From: JBDTLH01 sp039934875
Lineage (GTDB): Bacteria; Acidobacteriota; Terriglobia; Terriglobales; Acidobacteriaceae
Reading direction: 5' to 3'
DNA: 8,464 nucleotides
Assembly (NCBI GenBank): GCA_039934875.1
Contig: JBDTLH010000019.1
Coordinates: forward strand, 1 to 8,464
Below the pieces are notes generated by a model. The model worked only from the letters and a program-made list of their open reading frames with translations, made no database searches and was not told the DNA's origin. This document shows, one piece after another, positions 7,412 through 8,464 of this stretch. Made by a program: the position numbers and the translations under genes. How positions within the stretch are numbered: the stretch's first letter is position 1; each line of letters opens with the position of its first letter.

Positions 7412-8045
7412 TCCGCATCCGGCGCTGCCTGCCAGGGTTGTGGAGCCCTCTCTTCTTCATCCGGTGAAGCGCAAGCGCCATCTATACGAGCGTCGCATCC
7501 GATTATTTTCGCTGCTATCGGTAGTACCCGCGCTCGCGACCGCGACAGTGCTCATCTCCTTGCAAAGCTGGACACTCGGATCCAAGCTCGCGCTGATCGC
7601 GCTTTTGGTCTTCCTCTCGCTCATTCTCGAGGCGTTGCTGCACGAGCAAGTGGTACGCCCCTTGCAGACGCTCGCCAACGTGATCTCCGCTTTGCGGGAA
7701 GAGGATTATTCGTTTCGCGCGCGCGGCGCCGCCCCTAACGATGCCTTGGGTGAGTTGGCGCACGAGGTCAATACGCTCGCCGATTTGCTGGCCGACCAGC
7801 GCACCCATGCCATTGAAGCCTCCGAATTGTTGCGCCGGGTCATCGAAGAGATTGACGTACCGCTCTTCACCTTCGACCGCGACCAATCTCTTAAATTGGT
7901 AAACTCCGCCGGCGAACGCCTCCTGCAGCAACCCTCCTCGAGGCTGCTGGGGCGCAGCGCGGACGACATTGGACTCGCGCCCTACTTGAAGTCGAGGGGC
8001 GAGAACCATGCCGCATTCAGCCCCTTCAACCCCAATTCCCGCTGA
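7401..8045 (+). CDS. N-terminal sensor part of the histidine kinase (two TMs, HAMP, partial PAS)
   Basis: This is the 214-residue product if translation stops at the TGA. A basic N-terminus (KRKRH at 23-27, RR at 31-32) leads into TM1 at about 35-56, then a loop of only about five residues and TM2 at about 61-80. That predicts a hairpin with both ends in the cytoplasm and almost no periplasmic sensor. A HAMP linker follows at about 82-136 ('VVRPLQTL' ... 'DALGELAHEVNTLADLL'). A PAS domain starts at about 145 ('VIEEIDVPLFTFDRDQSLKLVN') and is cut before it is complete. On its own the product lacks the phosphorylatable His and could not signal as a kinase. The ATG at 7401 overlaps the regulator's end, with a GGAA-like Shine-Dalgarno just before it. 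Confidence 0.75.
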   Translation: MASSPHPALPARVVEPSLLHPVKRKRHLYERRIRLFSLLSVVPALATATVLISLQSWTLGSKLALIALLVFLSLILEALLHEQVVRPLQTLANVISALREEDYSFRARGAAPNDALGELAHEVNTLADLLADQRTHAIEASELLRRVIEEIDVPLFTFDRDQSLKLVNSAGERLLQQPSSRLLGRSADDIGLAPYLKSRGENHAAFSPFNPNSR

Positions 8046-8048
8046 CTG

Positions 8049-8464
8049 GTGCGCCGCATTTCATTTCGGCAAAATGGCGTCCCGCATACCCTCATCGTGC
8101 TCTCCGATGTAAGCCAGGCTTTGCGCGAGGAAGAACGCAGCGCCTGGCAGCGGCTCATCCGCGTGCTGGGACATGAACTCAATAACTCTCTTACTCCGAT
8201 TAAATCCATTGCGGGAACTCTCTCCCATCGGCTTACTCACGCGGTGATCGAGGAAGACCAGCGCAAGGATTTCGCCAAAGGGCTGGGCATCATTGAAGCC
8301 CGCGCCGCATCCCTCAACCGATTTCTGCAGGCATATCGCCAGTTGGCGCAAATGCCAAGACCTGCGCTGGCGCCCGTCCAGTTGCGCCCGCTGCTGGAAC
8401 GCATTGCCGCGCTCGAAGTTCGCGTCCCGGTGAGAGTCAACCCTGGCAGGGATGCAACGCTGAT
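8049..8464 (+). CDS. Kinase part of the histidine kinase: PAS end and HisKA phospho-acceptor region (partial)
   Basis: This is the frame after the TGA, open to the end of the window. It begins with the end of the PAS domain ('FRQNGVPHTLIVLSDVSQAL'), followed by a linker and the HisKA dimerisation helix with 'RVLGHELNNSLTPIKS', whose His codon is at 8172-8174. The second helix of the hairpin follows ('GLGIIEARAASLNRFLQAY'). The GTG at 8049, three bases after the TGA, could allow reinitiation, but I see no Shine-Dalgarno for it. The coding nature of the segment is clear. Separate translation is speculative, and the start given is only the first possible one. Confidence 0.5.
   Translation, partial: MRRISFRQNGVPHTLIVLSDVSQALREEERSAWQRLIRVLGHELNNSLTPIKSIAGTLSHRLTHAVIEEDQRKDFAKGLGIIEARAASLNRFLQAYRQLAQMPRPALAPVQLRPLLERIAALEVRVPVRVNPGRDATL

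Larger units (their letters stand above)
7401..8464 (+). pseudogene. Sensor histidine kinase gene interrupted by in-frame TGA (3' end outside window)
   Basis: This is one histidine kinase reading frame continuing from 7401 to the window edge, broken only by TGA at 8043-8045 (codon 215). Both sides are in the same frame: membrane sensor, HAMP and most of a PAS domain come before it; the end of PAS and the phospho-acceptor box 'HELNNSLTPIKS' (H258, counting the stop as a codon) come after it. The local text '...PNSR-stop-LVRRISFRQ' matches what I recall of this kinase family, where a Trp sits at the stop position ('RWxVRR'). One G-to-A change, TGG to TGA, would explain it. The gene is otherwise undamaged, so this is either a very recent nonsense mutation, a base-call error, or a functional split. 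The catalytic ATPase domain would lie beyond the window. The family call is firm; the pseudogene status is not. Confidence 0.7.

Noticed and set aside
8043..8045. TGA read as Trp (alternative code) or selenocysteine
   Set aside because: TGG codes Trp throughout, no other in-frame TGA occurs in these genes, and TGA serves as the normal stop of the ATPase gene. I see no obvious SECIS-like hairpin after it, and selenoprotein kinases of this kind are not known to me.
7401..8464. Frameshift as the cause of the kinase interruption
   Set aside because: The coding frame is the same (7401 and the His codon at 8172 are in register), and the protein text is family-like right up to and right after the stop.

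Overview
The window reads as GC-rich chromosomal DNA from an acidobacterium, with every gene on the + strand and almost no intergenic space. The host assignment rests on family content. A duplicated FtsX/MacB-type permease of the ADOP kind (Acidobacterial Duplicated Orphan Permease) is preceded by the end of a second permease of similar type. Downstream are a TolC-family protein with a Gly/Ala-rich stretch and an NtrC-type regulator with the 'DLNYTRDTTSG' receiver loop. I infer the host from these families; there is no rRNA or other marker gene.

Layout: 1-894 is the 3' end of a permease gene that starts before the window. 887-3331 is a complete 814-residue duplicated permease. 3344-4045 is an ABC ATPase of the LolD/MacB type. 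4042-5997 is a TolC-like outer-membrane factor with a signal peptide. 6017-7411 is a sigma-54-dependent response regulator (receiver, AAA+, Fis-type HTH). 7401-8464 is a membrane sensor histidine kinase that runs off the 3' edge and carries an in-frame TGA at 8043-8045. Four of the five junctions overlap or nearly touch (8-bp overlap, 12-bp gap, 4-bp overlap, 11-bp overlap) and the fifth is a 19-bp gap, so this looks like one co-transcribed, translationally coupled unit. I saw no terminator, no convincing -24/-12 promoter, no RNA gene, no mobile element and no CRISPR array. No gene-free stretch longer than 20 bases exists before the kinase.

How it fits together (inference): the ATPase would energise the permeases, which span the inner membrane and have large periplasmic domains. 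The TolC-like protein would provide the outer-membrane exit, and the two-component pair would sense a condition at the membrane and switch on sigma-54 transcription, probably of this operon. The periplasmic adaptor (HlyD/MacA type) expected in a tripartite pump is not in the window and may lie upstream.

The most notable points are: the kinase is interrupted by a single TGA where related kinases, from memory, have Trp, with the reading frame intact on both sides; an ADOP-type permease sits directly beside an ATPase gene, which the family name says is unusual; and the ATPase D-loop and signature and the regulator's GAFTGA loop all carry substitutions at usually conserved positions.
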